Source: Microvelia longipes
Lineage: Eukaryota > Arthropoda > Insecta > Hemiptera > Veliidae
Direction: 5' to 3'
Assembly: GCA_018340805.1 (NCBI GenBank)
Contig: JACMZG010000035.1
Location: forward strand, 155,936-219,935
DNA length: 64,000 nucleotides
Positions within the stretch are counted from its first letter, which is position 1. Every line of letters starts with the position of its first letter. Of the stretch, positions 1-11,083 are shown piece after piece. A program made the translations under genes and the position numbers. Below the pieces are notes generated by a model. It did no database searches, was not told the origin of the DNA, and was given only the letters and a program-made list of their open reading frames with translations.

Positions 1-290
1 TTCTAATTTTAGAGGGCATGTTTGTACAACTAACTGATAATTATGCGCATTTCTTTGGAAAATACAGACAAAATGAGTTAACGAGCAGTGCTGACAATGG
101 AGTAACTGCTTAGGTTCTAAAGCATGAACCGGAACACCGCAATGGGCATGGTTCATGCATAAGCAAGAAATGGTTGCTTAGAACGGAAACACGCATCTAA
201 TGAAATTCGCCGACAGCGGACCACCGCGCCGTTAGGTTGGGAAGTCCGGTGACTTTTCCCAACCTAACCTGACCGAAGAAGACATACGTT
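1..290 (+). repeat. partial copy of dispersed repeat family H
   Basis: The stretch matches, in the same order, the right arm of the foldback at 39668-40340. Shared blocks include ATGCGCATTTC, CAGACAAAATGAGTTA, GCATGAACCGGAAC, GGGCATGGTTC and GACAGCGGACCACCG. Its left end lies outside the window. A hairpin at about 232-268 (GTTAGGTTGGGAAGTC against GACTTTTCCCAACCTAAC) follows. No coding potential is seen. Confidence 0.8.
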
Positions 291-404
291 CGAAAATTTT
301 CAAACCCCCTCTAAATCTCTTCGTTTCACCTCCTGTAAGTTATATATTATTATTGAAAAGATTGTTATGTTATTACTTTAGTAGTTTTCCTTTTTCCTTT
401 TGTA

Positions 405-1195
<791 letters not shown>

Positions 1196-1344
1196 AATGT
1201 GAGAGTAAACAATCTAATAATAAACAAAGGCCATACTAGAAAAATAAAATTTGTAATTAATTGCTCACATGATCAAAAATTTTACAAGACTTCAGTCATA
1301 AAAACAGTGGTTTTATTGTTTTTACAACTCTCAAAGTTGGCAAA

Positions 1345-1690
1345 TATAAAACTTGGCACATACGTTAGTCTATGTCAAATTGATCGCAAAATTTTTGGTG
1401 AGTCATTATTGTTGGTTAATGACGTCATAAAAACTATTTTCCAAATACCACTACTACACCTATAGACTGATTTTTGTACAAAGTTTCTACTCTCTTGCAT
1501 AACTACACTAGGAGGTAAGATGATAACAGAAACACACTCCCACATTCTGACAGACAATTTTGTGAAAACTGCTCAGGAGGTCTTATAAACGCTTAAAACA
1601 GATAATTCTGGTGTCGTCCCTGTTTTGGATGTTTAGCAAACACAATAATTTTCCCTATGTACTTACGGTATATATAGGAAAAGGTTGTGT
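1345..1690 (-). repeat. dispersed repeat family E, copy 1
   Basis: Read on the minus strand, this shows the family order: a hairpin around AGGAAAAG, then AACACAAT-type sequence, then a segment reading GTCTGTC...TGTTATCATC, then AAAAATCAGTCTA, then GACGTCATTAACC. Other copies lie near 10600, 21795, 24105, 38200, 48640 and 62143. The family has no protein and in several copies runs into a 5S-like segment. It is inferred to be a SINE or other non-coding element. Confidence 0.7.
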
Positions 1691-1924
1691 ATTTGTTATG
1701 TATTGTTTCGGTTGTGTATTTTTAATACAAAATTAAAAATCCTGCTGCCCTAAGAAAGTATTTAATCAGTCCCCCTTAAAAATTTAGAAGATATTGCTTC
1801 TAAAAAAATGGAATAATACCCCCTCCTATAAAGGTTGGGGAGTCTCATAAGAAATACTTTTCACTCCCAAGGGAGAAAAATGCATCTTTACTCCCATAAC
1901 ACTAGTCAATAAACATTACATTAT

Positions 1925-2255
1925 ATAATGTTTGGTCTGTTGTTTGTGTTTAGTGATGAGCCAGTATTCATATTGTGATGTTTTACTTCCATTGAGTATA
2001 AAACGTTATAAGAATCTAATTGGTTGTTTCTGCTTGGTTTTGTGCCAGTATTCATATTGTGATGTGATACTTCCATTGAGTATAAAAGTTATAAGAACTA
2101 ATTGGTTGTTCTGCTGGTTTTGTGCCAGTTTTCATATTTGTGATGTTATACTTCCATTTGAGGTATAAAACGTTATAAGAATCTAATTGGTTGTTTCTGC
2201 TTGGTTTTGTGCAGTATCTATTGTGAATCCTTCCATTGAGTATAAAACGTTTCAT
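1925..2255 (+). repeat. minisatellite, unit about 82 bp, four copies
   Basis: Each unit carries TTCATATTGTGATG, CTTCCATTGAGTATAAAA, GTTATAAGAA and TTGGTTGTTTCTGC in that order. The last copy is degraded. Short open frames on both strands here are products of the repeat. Confidence 0.85.
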
Positions 2256-3110
2256 ATAATCATACTTTCATGGGTGTTGAGCAACATAAACTTATTTTAT
2301 ATCTCCTAAATTTTTCAAAAAAAATGCTGAACTTAATTCTTGTATGTGTGTTGCTTTTTATCTGTTAAATGTTTTTGTATTCTCCGTAAAGATGGCAAGA
2401 AGTGTAATCTCGTATAATTGCTTTGAAATTTTTATTAATTTGTCTGACCTTGCTCTAGTCTCATATTATCTTTTTGTTTAAAAGCTGTACTATATTGCTT
2501 TAAATTCATGGTTTATTTTATTTATTTAATATTTGTTTATTTACTTAATATGTTTTACTATATCTTTGTCCATATACGGCCTTGTGGCCATTACTATTAT
2601 GTATTTTTTGTAATTTATTTAATTTTTTATATTTTTGAAATTTATTTTTTCTGTAATTTATTCCATTTTTGATCATTTTGTAATTTATTTTATTTGATTT
2701 CTGACTTTTGAATTCTTTGCTTTAATTTATTTGATTTTTTTTGTAATTTATTTCATTTATGCAATTATTTACTTAGCAAACTTAAAAAAAAATATTCAGA
2801 AGTTATATCCATGCATATTATTTTTTTTAATATCATAAGAAACATATTTAGGGGTGATTCAATAGAAAGCTGTTGAAATATCTCCTTCAATGTTAAAATT
2901 AAGTGGGGTATGATAAAAATCAATTACCATCATTGCATAATTAATAATTTCTTTAATTTGTTCTTGAAGAAACAGATTATTTTTTGTTTGTTTCATTTTT
3001 TCTGCTATAAAACATGAAAAATTAATTTTATATATCTTTAACTAGCATAATCTTAGTTAACAAATAAAACTTACGTTAATGTCATAACTTAATGTTATAA
3101 ATAAGTGCAC
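2256..3110. other. A/T-rich stretch without recognised genes
   Basis: The sequence contains loose repeats of TGTAATTTATTT-like text at 2590-2770 and otherwise nothing I can assign on either strand. Confidence 0.5.
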
Positions 3111-3119
3111 CAATTTTTG

Positions 3120-3225
3120 TTTCAATACGATAAGTATATCTGTCATTTTTGTTGGATCGTTGAAGCTAAGCTGCATTGAGCGTAGAGGAAGATAGTGGGT
3201 GACCGCTGGGAGTGAAATGGATGAA
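3120..3225 (+). repeat. 5S-rRNA-like segment of a dispersed element
   Basis: In order the sequence shows TTCAATACGATAAGTATATC, GTTGGATCGTTGAAGCTAAG, GCATTGAGCG and GTGGGTGACCGCTGGGA. Animal 5S rRNA has the same succession: a GAATACACC-like block, CCGATC..GAA(G/A)TTAAGC, CGTCGGGC and GGGTGACCGCCTGGGA. The segment is diverged and lacks a proper 5S 5' end, so it is not a functional 5S gene. It is inferred to be a 5S-derived part of a retroelement, interrupted shortly downstream by the TA-flanked MITE at 3237. Confidence 0.65.
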
Positions 3226-3236
3226 TTCACTGTCTA

Positions 3237-3642
3237 CAGTCTATTGTTTAGTTTAAAAATCTTGACAGGTCAGTTTAGACACCACTGATTCTTAAGAAAA
3301 AAAAATCCCTGCAAGAAGGGAGCGGGGAAAAACTATGTAAAGAAATCAGGTAATTTTACCCGTATTTTCTTGGCGATGTTTTTTTACATTTCTTTAGTGT
3401 AGTTTTATTTTAAATATCATTTTAAAGATTAATTTGGAAAGTATTTTTCAAAACGATGTAATCAAAATAAGAACCACAAACAAAGTGAACGATTGCCGGG
3501 AAGAAGGTTTTTTCCCTCGAGCGGTTATTGTGGTAGGGATTTTTTTTCTCTTTTTAAGTGAGAGGTTGGCAGCGGCTTCTCCGATTGGTCAATCCCTAAA
3601 ATACGTATGACCTTGGGGATTTTTAAACTAAACGATAGACTG
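3237..3642 (+). mobile_element. Tc1/mariner-like MITE, family F copy 1
   Basis: Terminal inverted repeats (TIRs) read CAGTCTATTGTTTAGTTT on the left and, on the right, the complement of CAGTCTATCGTTTAGTTT. TA dinucleotides flank both ends (3235-3236 and 3643-3644), as expected for a TA target duplication. About 406 bp long with no transposase. A close inverted copy lies at 59945-60344 and a truncated one at 46543-46873. Confidence 0.85.
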
Positions 3643-3761
3643 TAAGAATGAGTGATGCGAGTCCGAAGATGTGTTGAAGTGTGAATTTAACATGTAGCGT
3701 TGCAAATAGAATGTGATGAGAAAAAGTTCCAAAACTTAGGTACGAGGTACATTGGTACTTC

Positions 3762-3855
3762 TTCAGAACTTCAGACTTGCTATGCTCTTCTTCAGAACTT
3801 CAGACTTGCTATGCTCTTCTTCAGAACTTCAGACTCGCTATGCTCTTCTTCAGAA
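3762..3855 (+). repeat. 27-bp minisatellite
   Basis: The unit CTTCTTCAGAACTTCAGACT plus TGCTATG is repeated about four times. Because 27 is divisible by three, it leaves overlapping open frames that are not genes. Confidence 0.9.
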
Positions 3856-4479
3856 TATCATGATTCCACAAAGCTTAGGGTGGTATTACTTCCATCTCCC
3901 TACACTCGACCTTAGCACTATTAGGTATCCAAATTTCTAGGGCATTATAACTTTAGGATAATTGAAGCTTTGAAAAGTATTACAGTTTTTTTTTTGTTTT
4001 TTTTTTCTGGAAAAATTTTTCTTGTGGGAAAAATGTTACCAAAAAAGAGAGAGAAATGAATTTACGCACGAAGACAGCGGTCTGTCAACAGTGTTGGATC
4101 AGGGTCTGCCTCATACCAACTAAAACTCACTCCGCGAAACCCTTAAACCTAGCCTGGAACCGTTAAAAAGTATTACAGTAGATATACATCCAATCATGTT
4201 ATACGAAAAACTAAATTTCTATGTTCACTAAAGCCTTAAAAATGCCAGCAGTAATACGTGGCAGACATTTTTTGATTTCATTTTTTTTAAATAAATATAG
4301 GAACATATTTTATTATTATATTATATGTTAATTTGATTTTTTGCGGTAGATTGTTATAACTTTGACAGATGTGAACTAACTTTTTGATACAATTTTGTAT
4401 AACACTTATTTAAATACATATGTTCGCCAATAACTCAAAAACTAAAAACTGCTACAGTATTGTACACAGTTATAATCAG

Positions 4480-4602
4480 TTGACAGTGTGGGAAAATTGT
4501 ATTAAGGAACTAATGAGGTTGGTCTTATATGAAATTATGGGCTTGGGTAACATCCAGGGCTAACCTCATTGGCTCCCTTGCATTATTTTTCCACGCTGTC
4601 AA
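4480..4602 (+). mobile_element. short palindromic MITE, family G copy 1
   Basis: The arms read TTGACAGTGTGGGAAAAT and its near complement ATTTTTCCACGCTGTCAA, with inner inverted blocks around CTAATGAGGTTGG and CTAACCTCATTGG. Other copies lie at 13833-13956 and 61738-61848. No protein. Confidence 0.8.
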
Positions 4603-4744
4603 TTTATTTATTTATTTATTGTTATAATGTAGTTCTTTGAAGGTTTGAAGTTATAGGGTGGTTAGTTAAGTTTGGATAGTCAAAGGTTATATTTTTAAAG
4701 TAATGATCAAGATCAAAATAAAATTTAATGGATCTACATATGTA

Positions 4745-5170
4745 TGGAATTTCATCTGGATTGATAAAATTTTCTATTTTTGACATTTTTGAAGACTTAG
4801 CAAAATAGTTATTGTGGTCTTAAAAATGCAATCTTCTGGGCTGTACATCTAAACCTTGTCTCATTTTGTGCCAAGATCAACTCTTTAAGTGTGAACAAAG
4901 TGACAGAAACCTTGTGAAAATCAATTCGATTGGTCAAATTTTTAATTTAAACAAATTTTTTAAAATGTTAATGACAACAAACTAGGTTATCATAGTCTGA
5001 AAAATATAATCTTCTGAGGTGCACAACTAAACATTTTTGTGCTAAATTTCAACTCTATTGCATAAACAGAGCTGGAGTTATGCGTGACACGGTCAGACTG
5101 ACAGACACACAAACATAACAAACAGAAATGTTTTCAATTTTTTTCAATTTTTCACAAACAGAACATTTTT
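4745..5170. repeat. diverged direct repeat, unassigned
   Basis: Two diverged copies of a segment containing ATAATCTTCTG or GCAATCTTCTG followed by ACATCTAAAC or CACAACTAAAC and a CAACTCT block lie near 4825-4880 and 5005-5060. A CA-rich tail with CAGACACACAAAC follows. No gene is seen. Confidence 0.4.
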
Positions 5171-5699
5171 CCTTATATTAATATATTTACACCCTATATA
5201 TCATGCCCTTTCATCTATCTATCAGAAATAACTTATCATGAATAATATATATCAGTAATCAGTACTGTATTACTTCCTTAAAACTCCTTAAAAATCAAGT
5301 AAAATTTCCTTTACTTACCTATAGAGTAATAAGAATGTACCTAACTTATAGTTTTAATATAAGTACAAGTAAAGATTACAACTTGCAGATGCAAAAGGAT
5401 AAGTTAGTATAAAATTATGGAAAAATGCTGCTGATCTAGTTGAATAAACAGCACTTTCTAGAATAGAATAGATGAAATTCGATGAAAACTGAAAAGTGCA
5501 ATATTGTATATATGTTAAAATTATATATATTAAGTTAATGTAAGACTTACCTTATTCTTGGATTGTAAGTTTGTATTACCATTAAACTAAGCGTGCAATA
5601 ATTTTTGGAGCACGCTTAAAAAAAACATACAGACACACTAACACACACAAACAGACAGACACATTAACACACACAAACAGATAGACAGCTTGATGAAAA

Positions 5700-6455
5700 C
5701 CAATTAAACATCATAATAATACCTGAAACTGATAATTATGATGGAACCTCATGAACAAACCTCTGGACAAAGTGTCCTCGGCATAGAGATTTATAATTCC
5801 CTTCCAGACAACTTAAAAAGCCTTGAAATTGATGAGCTAAAAAATCAAATAAAGTCTCTGTTAATTGAAAATCCTTTCTATAACCTAGAGGAATTTTTTA
5901 TTTTCTTCAAAGAAAATAAATGTTAATGTATTTCAAAGACATTTTAGGGAATACATATAAAAAAAACACTTCTTACTCCATATACTAGACTATATTTCGT
6001 CCCCCAGTCATCGGGGCATATTCATGTAATAAATTAAAGTTATAAAAATTTTATAATTAAAACCAGAGATAATATTCTCCATCGTCATTTTAAAAGTCAA
6101 AAAATAAAAGCCATTAAACTTTAATTTTTGACTTTTAATCGATGGAGAATATTTATTCTCTGGTTTTAATTATAAATATTTTACAACTTTAATTTTATTA
6201 CATGAATATGCCCCGATGACTAGGGGACGAAATATAGTCTAGTATATGAAGTAAGAAGTGTTATTTTTATATGTATTCCCTATAGTGTCTTTGAAATACA
6301 TTATTATGGATGAAGGAAACAAAAATAATGTGAAGAAAATAAATGTTATAAATAATGTAATCTATGCATTTTAAGCTTTAATAATTATGTATATTTTGAC
6401 TTTCTTATGTATTTTTTGTAAAATATCACAGGAATAAAATTTATTTATTTAAAAA
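5700..6455 (+). pseudogene. fossil LINE 3' end, interrupted by a foldback
   Basis: The open segment at 5738-5925 encodes the extreme C-terminus of a non-LTR reverse transcriptase. Diagnostic text is GIEIYNSLPDNLKSLEI followed by LIENPFYNLEEFF, typical of the tail of CR1/L2/Jockey-type elements. After the insertion at 5924-6304 the 3' untranslated region resumes and ends in GGAATAAAATTTATTTATTT. Everything upstream is missing, as in a 5'-truncated insertion. Confidence 0.7.
5924..6304. mobile_element. long perfect-arm foldback (MITE-like)
   Basis: The left arm begins TAATGTATTTCAAAGAC and the right arm ends with its complement. Inner text such as CATATACTAGACTATATTTC and GCCCCGATGAC is mirrored across a centre near 6113. 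The arms are about 185 bp each with almost no loop and no coding capacity. It sits inside a fossil LINE. Confidence 0.85.
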
Positions 6456-6973
6456 AACGCAATACTTTCCCGGCACATACCTACAGTATAAATGAGAAAA
6501 AAATACAAACATTTTCAAATCTGTAGACTGAGTGTGGGAGAAATAATAAGAATTAAAAAAATATAAAATAAGAATTTTGAATAGAATAATGTCCTTAATG
6601 CAAAAAAGCATGCAAATTCATTAAAATGAGTATTTTTTTGTTTAGAATCAATGTTAAAGACAATGACTGATGAGAACGTAATGAATATCAGCTGATATCT
6701 GGTAATATTGTGTTGTATAATACTTTCTCCCGAGTGGTTATCATTATCGTACTCTCCCTCTCTGCATAATTAACCTCCAGGGGTGAGCTGTGATTAGAAA
6801 CTAGATCAATGTTATTGTTGGTGTGGAGGTCGAGTCGAGTATCTCTGCTAATAGTTTCCTATAATTAGACAATCGTTACTCCGACTCCTTTTCCTTAAAT
6901 TTATTTTAACTTTAAATATATCATAAATAAATCATAAATCATTTTGATACTACCGAGTTTTGTAAAACATGAA

Positions 6974-7317
6974 TAGTTGACACTATATAATTGTGCGAGA
7001 GACACCTAGGAAATGTAACAAGCAAAATGCAATGCTACATCTGGGAACTGTTCCATCATTCGACATTCGTCATCATTGATGGCTCGACATAATGTCATGT
7101 CCCACTCTTATTGAAGGAATTAATTGAAGGTCAGAATGAGTTCAGGCTCTGTCGGCGCCCTGATGAGTTAGACGTAACGAAACAGAGTGGGACATGACAT
7201 TATGTCGAGCCATCAATGAGGACGAATGCCGAATTCTGGAACAGTTCCCAGATGTAGCAATGCATTTTGCTTGTTACATTTCCCTAGGTGTCTCTCGCAC
7301 AATTTTATTGTGTCAAC
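6974..7317 (-). mobile_element. palindromic MITE, family M copy 1
   Basis: Both ends carry ATTGTGCGAGAGACACC and GTTGACA-like termini in inverted orientation. The inner block CATCATTGATGGCTCGACAT is mirrored at about 7195-7225. A second copy in the opposite orientation lies at 13033-13312. The homology between copies continues past this end into 6942-6973. Confidence 0.85.
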
Positions 7318-7323
7318 TTTAAA

Positions 7324-7612
7324 CAAAGAGACTAAAACTATTAGAGGGAGTACAGGACCCGTTTAACACAGTGATAAGGGGTCTGGAAGTGAGACAGTTT
7401 CCATAGGTGCCCTTACTGTACTTACCCCCACTATAGTCTTCCTAGAGAGAGACGAAGTACTCCCGACTCCCCTACAACTTCTATCGGAGCACATATTTAT
7501 ACACCCAAAGAGACTAAAACTATGACGTCACCAATTCACCGTTAGAGCAACTAGCTACCCAAGGAATGATAAGAGCTGTTGTATCCTCCCTCTAATAGTT
7601 TTAGTCTCTTTG
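7324..7612 (+). mobile_element. hAT-type MITE, family N copy 1
   Basis: The TIR is CAAAGAGACTAAAACTATTA with its complement at the right end. An 8-bp duplication ACTTTAAA lies at 7316-7323 and 7613-7620. An 8-bp TSD with a CA..TG terminus is characteristic of hAT elements. No transposase. A diverged copy in reverse orientation lies at 44649-45102 with its own TSD. Confidence 0.88.
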
Positions 7613-8200
7613 ACTTTAAATAACTTTAAAGTTTAATAGTTTAATTAGGGACGCTGAAAAGACTTATTTTTTAAGGCTTTTTAAATTTCTTTTATCTCCA
7701 AAAGGCACTAAAAATTAACTTTTTGACTCTATTATAAGGGACTTAAATGGGTCTTTTTATCCCTTATCCTAAAATACAGGACTGAAGTAATCGAAATGGG
7801 GGACTGTGGTAAAAATCATATATTGCGCATGCGCTAAACACGGATTAAGCTTGTTTCTGGTTGCTATGCCAATTATTAGATCATGCATCCGTTATTTGTT
7901 GAAATTTATGAGAAAAACAAATTTTCCTTTTAAGAAATTTTAAAAGGAAAATGAGCTTTTTAAAATGACAGTAGGTATCATTTTATTCTAAGGGCAACCA
8001 TTATATCAACCCTATCAGACAAATATTTGTTTTGTTCTCATTGCCTGACATTTCTCCGAAAATCCTAAAATAAGCCAAGCTGATAGAATTTTTAAGGCCA
8101 TTCAATTGGAGGGTTTTTATGAATGAAATCATTCATAAATTGTTGGAGTAACGATTGTCTAATTATAGGAAACTTTAGCAGAGATACTCGACTCAACCAC

Positions 8201-8937
8201 AAAAGCACCACAACAATGGACTTATTACAGACTTAATGTTATAAATCAACTCCCTACTGATCTATTATCAATGTTTAAAACTATACATATACATAAGACT
8301 GACACGTTCAAAAAACATTTACGAACATACTTACTCAAAACTAGAAACAATAAAAAAGAAAATAAATAAAACTAATAAATTAAAAAAAAAATGTAGTTCG
8401 AAATTGACAAACATGTATCTTTCCTAAGCAAGATTAATAACTACTTGAAAATAAGGATAAGACTGAAGTAGATTAGAATAATACCATAATGTATAAATAA
8501 AATAGAAAATAAATAAATAAAATAATATTAATAATAATATGAATAATGATAATAAAAATATTTGTAATTATGTTTAAATTTAAACTAAAGTAAAACGAAA
8601 TAAATTAAATATATTTAACTATTATGTTTAAAAAAAATTATTTAAAATAATATTTTTATTTATATGTGTAATACAAAAATAAGTATGTATATACAATTAA
8701 AATTACCGTAGTGTAATTATGGTACAGTCTCTTCTTTATTTATATTTATTTTTAAATTTTTTAAATTATTTATGATCTTTTATTTTGCATTTTTTTAATT
8801 ATTAGTTATAAGTAAGTGCCACACAGCACAGGATTTTCCAATTCTCCAGTGTGGCACTCAATCCTTTAATATAGATATAGTTAATATAATTTGTAATACT
8901 GTATAAATAAAGGAATTTGTTTAAAATAAAAAAAAAT
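8201..8937 (+). pseudogene. 5'-truncated LINE copy, same family as 31.4-36.8 kb
   Basis: From about 8205 it runs parallel to 36050-36773 of the long LINE: GACTTAATGTTATAAATCAA, then AACATTTACGAACATACTTA, the conserved AGCACAGG/TTTTCCAATTCTCCAGTGTG block and an A-rich tail after AATAAAGGAATT. Only the last residues of ORF2 remain. This identifies the 3' end of the family. Confidence 0.9.
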
Positions 8938-8949
8938 CTTTTTTTTTGA

Positions 8950-9072
8950 CATGTTAGGTTATAGTCCGGAATTGACGTCATTGCAGGAATGTATAGTAAA
9001 TTTTTAATGTTGACCGCCTATACCGAGTCCTGCAATGACGTCACACGTCATTCATAAAAACGTCAGGTTATA
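8950..9072. mobile_element. small palindromic MITE
   Basis: Inverted blocks are GGTTATAGTCCGGAA against TATAACCTCCGAA-like text, and TGACGTCATTGCAGGA against TCCTGCAATGACGTCA. The centre lies near 9010. No TSD is clear. Confidence 0.65.
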
Positions 9073-9229
9073 ACCTCCGAATGCGTTTGGTTTGTTTACA
9101 TCGAATTGAATCCCCTTATAAATTTCTATCTTGGAAATAAGCTAATAAATTTACTTGTTGGTACCATTTCACTGTGTTCTGTACACGTTTGTACATATTT
9201 GTTTATGTTTATAAGCATCAAATATATTT

Positions 9230-9370
9230 GTTGAAAATCGGGTACGGGGTACCACAGAACTTTTTACCTCCCTTCTTCAGATTTGCTTCACTAGTCCTCA
9301 GATAGTTAATTCATCTGTTTCATTCCCAGCAGTCATCCATTCAGACACTGACCACGCTCGATGCAGCTTA
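9230..9370 (-). repeat. 5S-rRNA-like segment, minus strand
   Basis: The minus strand reads GATCATAAAATTTAAGCTGC, ATCGAGCGTGGTCAGTG, then GAATGGATGACTGCTGGGAA. This parallels the internal control region and 3' half of animal 5S rRNA (GATC..AAATTAAGC, CGTCGGGC, GGATGGGTGACCGCCTGGGAA). It continues into text around GTGGTACCCCGTACC that resembles 3715-3755. It is inferred to be a 5S-derived retroelement fragment, not a gene. Confidence 0.65.
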
Positions 9371-9593
9371 AATTTTATGATCTTGGTGTATTTATTTATT
9401 TGTTTAAATTTTATGTAAACTTGGTGTACTTATATTCATATCATATCATATCATATCACCATTTATTGCAAATTTTGATTTTACTAATTAAAATTCTTTT
9501 TCAAAGCATCCATGCAAATCAGCATTGAGCTGTGGTTCCTTATTTATTACATAAAAGAATACACTAGTACCAAATTTTTTCTCAAATATTATT

Positions 9594-9890
9594 TTGAAGA
9601 TTTAGGTATTCCGGTGGGGACTACGTCAATGTAGATGAGGAATCCAACGTTTCAATTCCACTGTGAGGGGCATCTTCAGAGATGCAGGAAATCATGAATA
9701 AAAACACAATGCTCTACAAAACTGAACTGTTCTACAAAACTGAACTGCTCTACAAATCTTCAGTTTTGTAGAGCATTGTGTTTCTATTCATGATGACCTA
9801 CATCCCTGAAGATGCCTCCCACAGCGGAAGCGAAACGTCGGATTCTTCATTTACATTGACGAGGTCACCACCAGAAGACTTAAATCTTTA
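9594..9890. mobile_element. foldback with two hammerhead-like cores
   Basis: The arms 9594-9725 and 9755-9890 are inverted copies, with GGTGGGGACTACGTCAATGT mirrored by ACATTGACGAGGTCACCACC. Each arm holds the core CTGAAGAT, hairpin, GAAA. On the minus strand this is CTGAAGAT at 9672-9679 and GAAA at 9650-9653. On the plus strand it is CTGAAGAT at 9806-9813, stem GCCTCC/GGAAGC, GAAA at 9832-9835, CGTC, then GGAT, which pairs with ATCC at 9802-9805. A half copy lies at 37610-37750. Confidence 0.8.
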
Positions 9891-9989
9891 TGACAATAAC
9901 CGCGGAAGCCTACATAGTTTATTAATTATTATTTTCTAATTTTTTAAAAAACGTACACAAGTCATTTGATTAAATTCAAACTAAAGCTG

Positions 9990-10470
9990 ACAATGAAATG
10001 AAACTTGGCACATATGTTAGTCTTGGTTCACACTGTCAATCTTCTTTTAAGAGACTGGCAATAATGACTGTCATAAATCTTTTTATTTTTAATTCTGTGC
10101 TCTTTATTAAAAAGAACTTAAATAAATTTAAAACCAATAGTGATTATCATAGATATAATACAAAGAATAAAAATGTACTTACAATACCAACTCATAGACT
10201 TAAGAAGTCAGAAGTGGGTCATAGTGTATTGGGGGTTAAACTTTTAATCATTTAGATGTAAAAATTCAAGAGTTGCCAATAGATCATTTCAAAAAAGCCG
10301 TAAAAAAAGCCTTGACAGAGCAGCCTTTTTATAGTATTAATGAGTACTTCTATTATAAAATTATGTTTGAGTAATTTATGTTACTTCTAATTTTTGTACA
10401 TTTGACGATTTGCCATTGTACTTGTATTAGTATTTATGCAAATAAAGATTTAATTTATTTATTTATTTAT
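9990..10470 (+). pseudogene. fossil LINE 3' end
   Basis: The frame at 10081-10254 reads YNTKNKNVLTIPTHRLKKSE followed by VGHSVLGVKL, the conserved tail region of CR1/L2-like reverse transcriptases. Frameshifted text further on encodes the usual FKK..K..L...PFYSINEY pattern near 10285-10355. It ends with GCAAATAAAGATTT and an ATTT tail. Truncated at the 5' side and degraded. Confidence 0.7.
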
Positions 10471-10599
10471 ATATCTTATACATGGCTACATGGTTTTATG
10501 ATTTTTCAAAATTTTTGTTCAGTCATTAAGCAAAAATATGGTGTCATATTTTTCATAAAAAAATATTTCATAAATATTTATGTTATATTCATAAATAAT

Positions 10600-10870
10600 A
10601 AATAAAAAAAATTCGGATGACACAACTATACCTATAGTTTACCTAGGTATAGTTTCAACTCTCTAGCATAAATACACTAGGAGCCACGATGATAACAGAC
10701 ATGCACACATAGAGACAGAAAACTTGGTGGAAACCACTCTAGAGGTCTTAAAAACACCTGAAACAGATAATTCCGGGTTTTCTTGGTTTCGGATTTTTTT
10801 TTGCAAACATTATACTTTTCTATATACCTACGGTATAAATGAGGAAGAGTAAAAATAATCATATTCTATT
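10600..10870 (-). repeat. dispersed repeat family E, copy 2
   Basis: On the minus strand it carries the ACTTTTCCTC-like head, ACCGTAGGTATATAG, GAAAACCCGGAATTATCTG, CCTCTAGAGTGGTTTCCACC and TGTTATCATCGTGGCTCC. This is the same order as copies at 24105 and 48640. Confidence 0.75.
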
Positions 10871-11083
10871 TTTATTATTATACATTAAAAATATCTGCTT
10901 GTCATTTTATTTCCCTGCCTCCTAAAAGGATGCGAAGCATCATATTAGCATAATATTTTTAAATCGATTTCTAAAATTTTCCATTCATGTATCCTAACAG
11001 CACCTACCTAAAAACATAGCACCAACTTTTTTCATCAAATCTTGACGTGTCAGCATCAAAATGTTCTAAAAATAATTGAGGTT

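Larger units (their letters stand above)
6823..8200. mobile_element. DNA element with ~57-bp TIRs, hosting two nested MITEs
   Basis: The left terminus (about 6827-6884) contains GAGTCGAGTATCTCTGCTAA and CCTATAATTAGACAATCG. The exact complement order occurs at 8142-8195. Between them sit a palindromic MITE (6974-7317), a hAT-like MITE (7324-7612) and about 500 bp of unassigned AT-rich DNA. No transposase frame remains, so it is inferred non-autonomous. A truncated LINE tail begins immediately to its right. Confidence 0.7.

Noticed and set aside
3120..3225. A functional 5S rRNA gene
   Set aside because: The 5' third is absent or unrecognisable and the internal control region is diverged; it belongs to a dispersed repeat.
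9431..9460. ATATC repeats resembling a telomeric or satellite seed
   Set aside because: Only about five short units and no TTAGG-type repeat. The AACCTAACCT at about 260 is a single hairpin arm.
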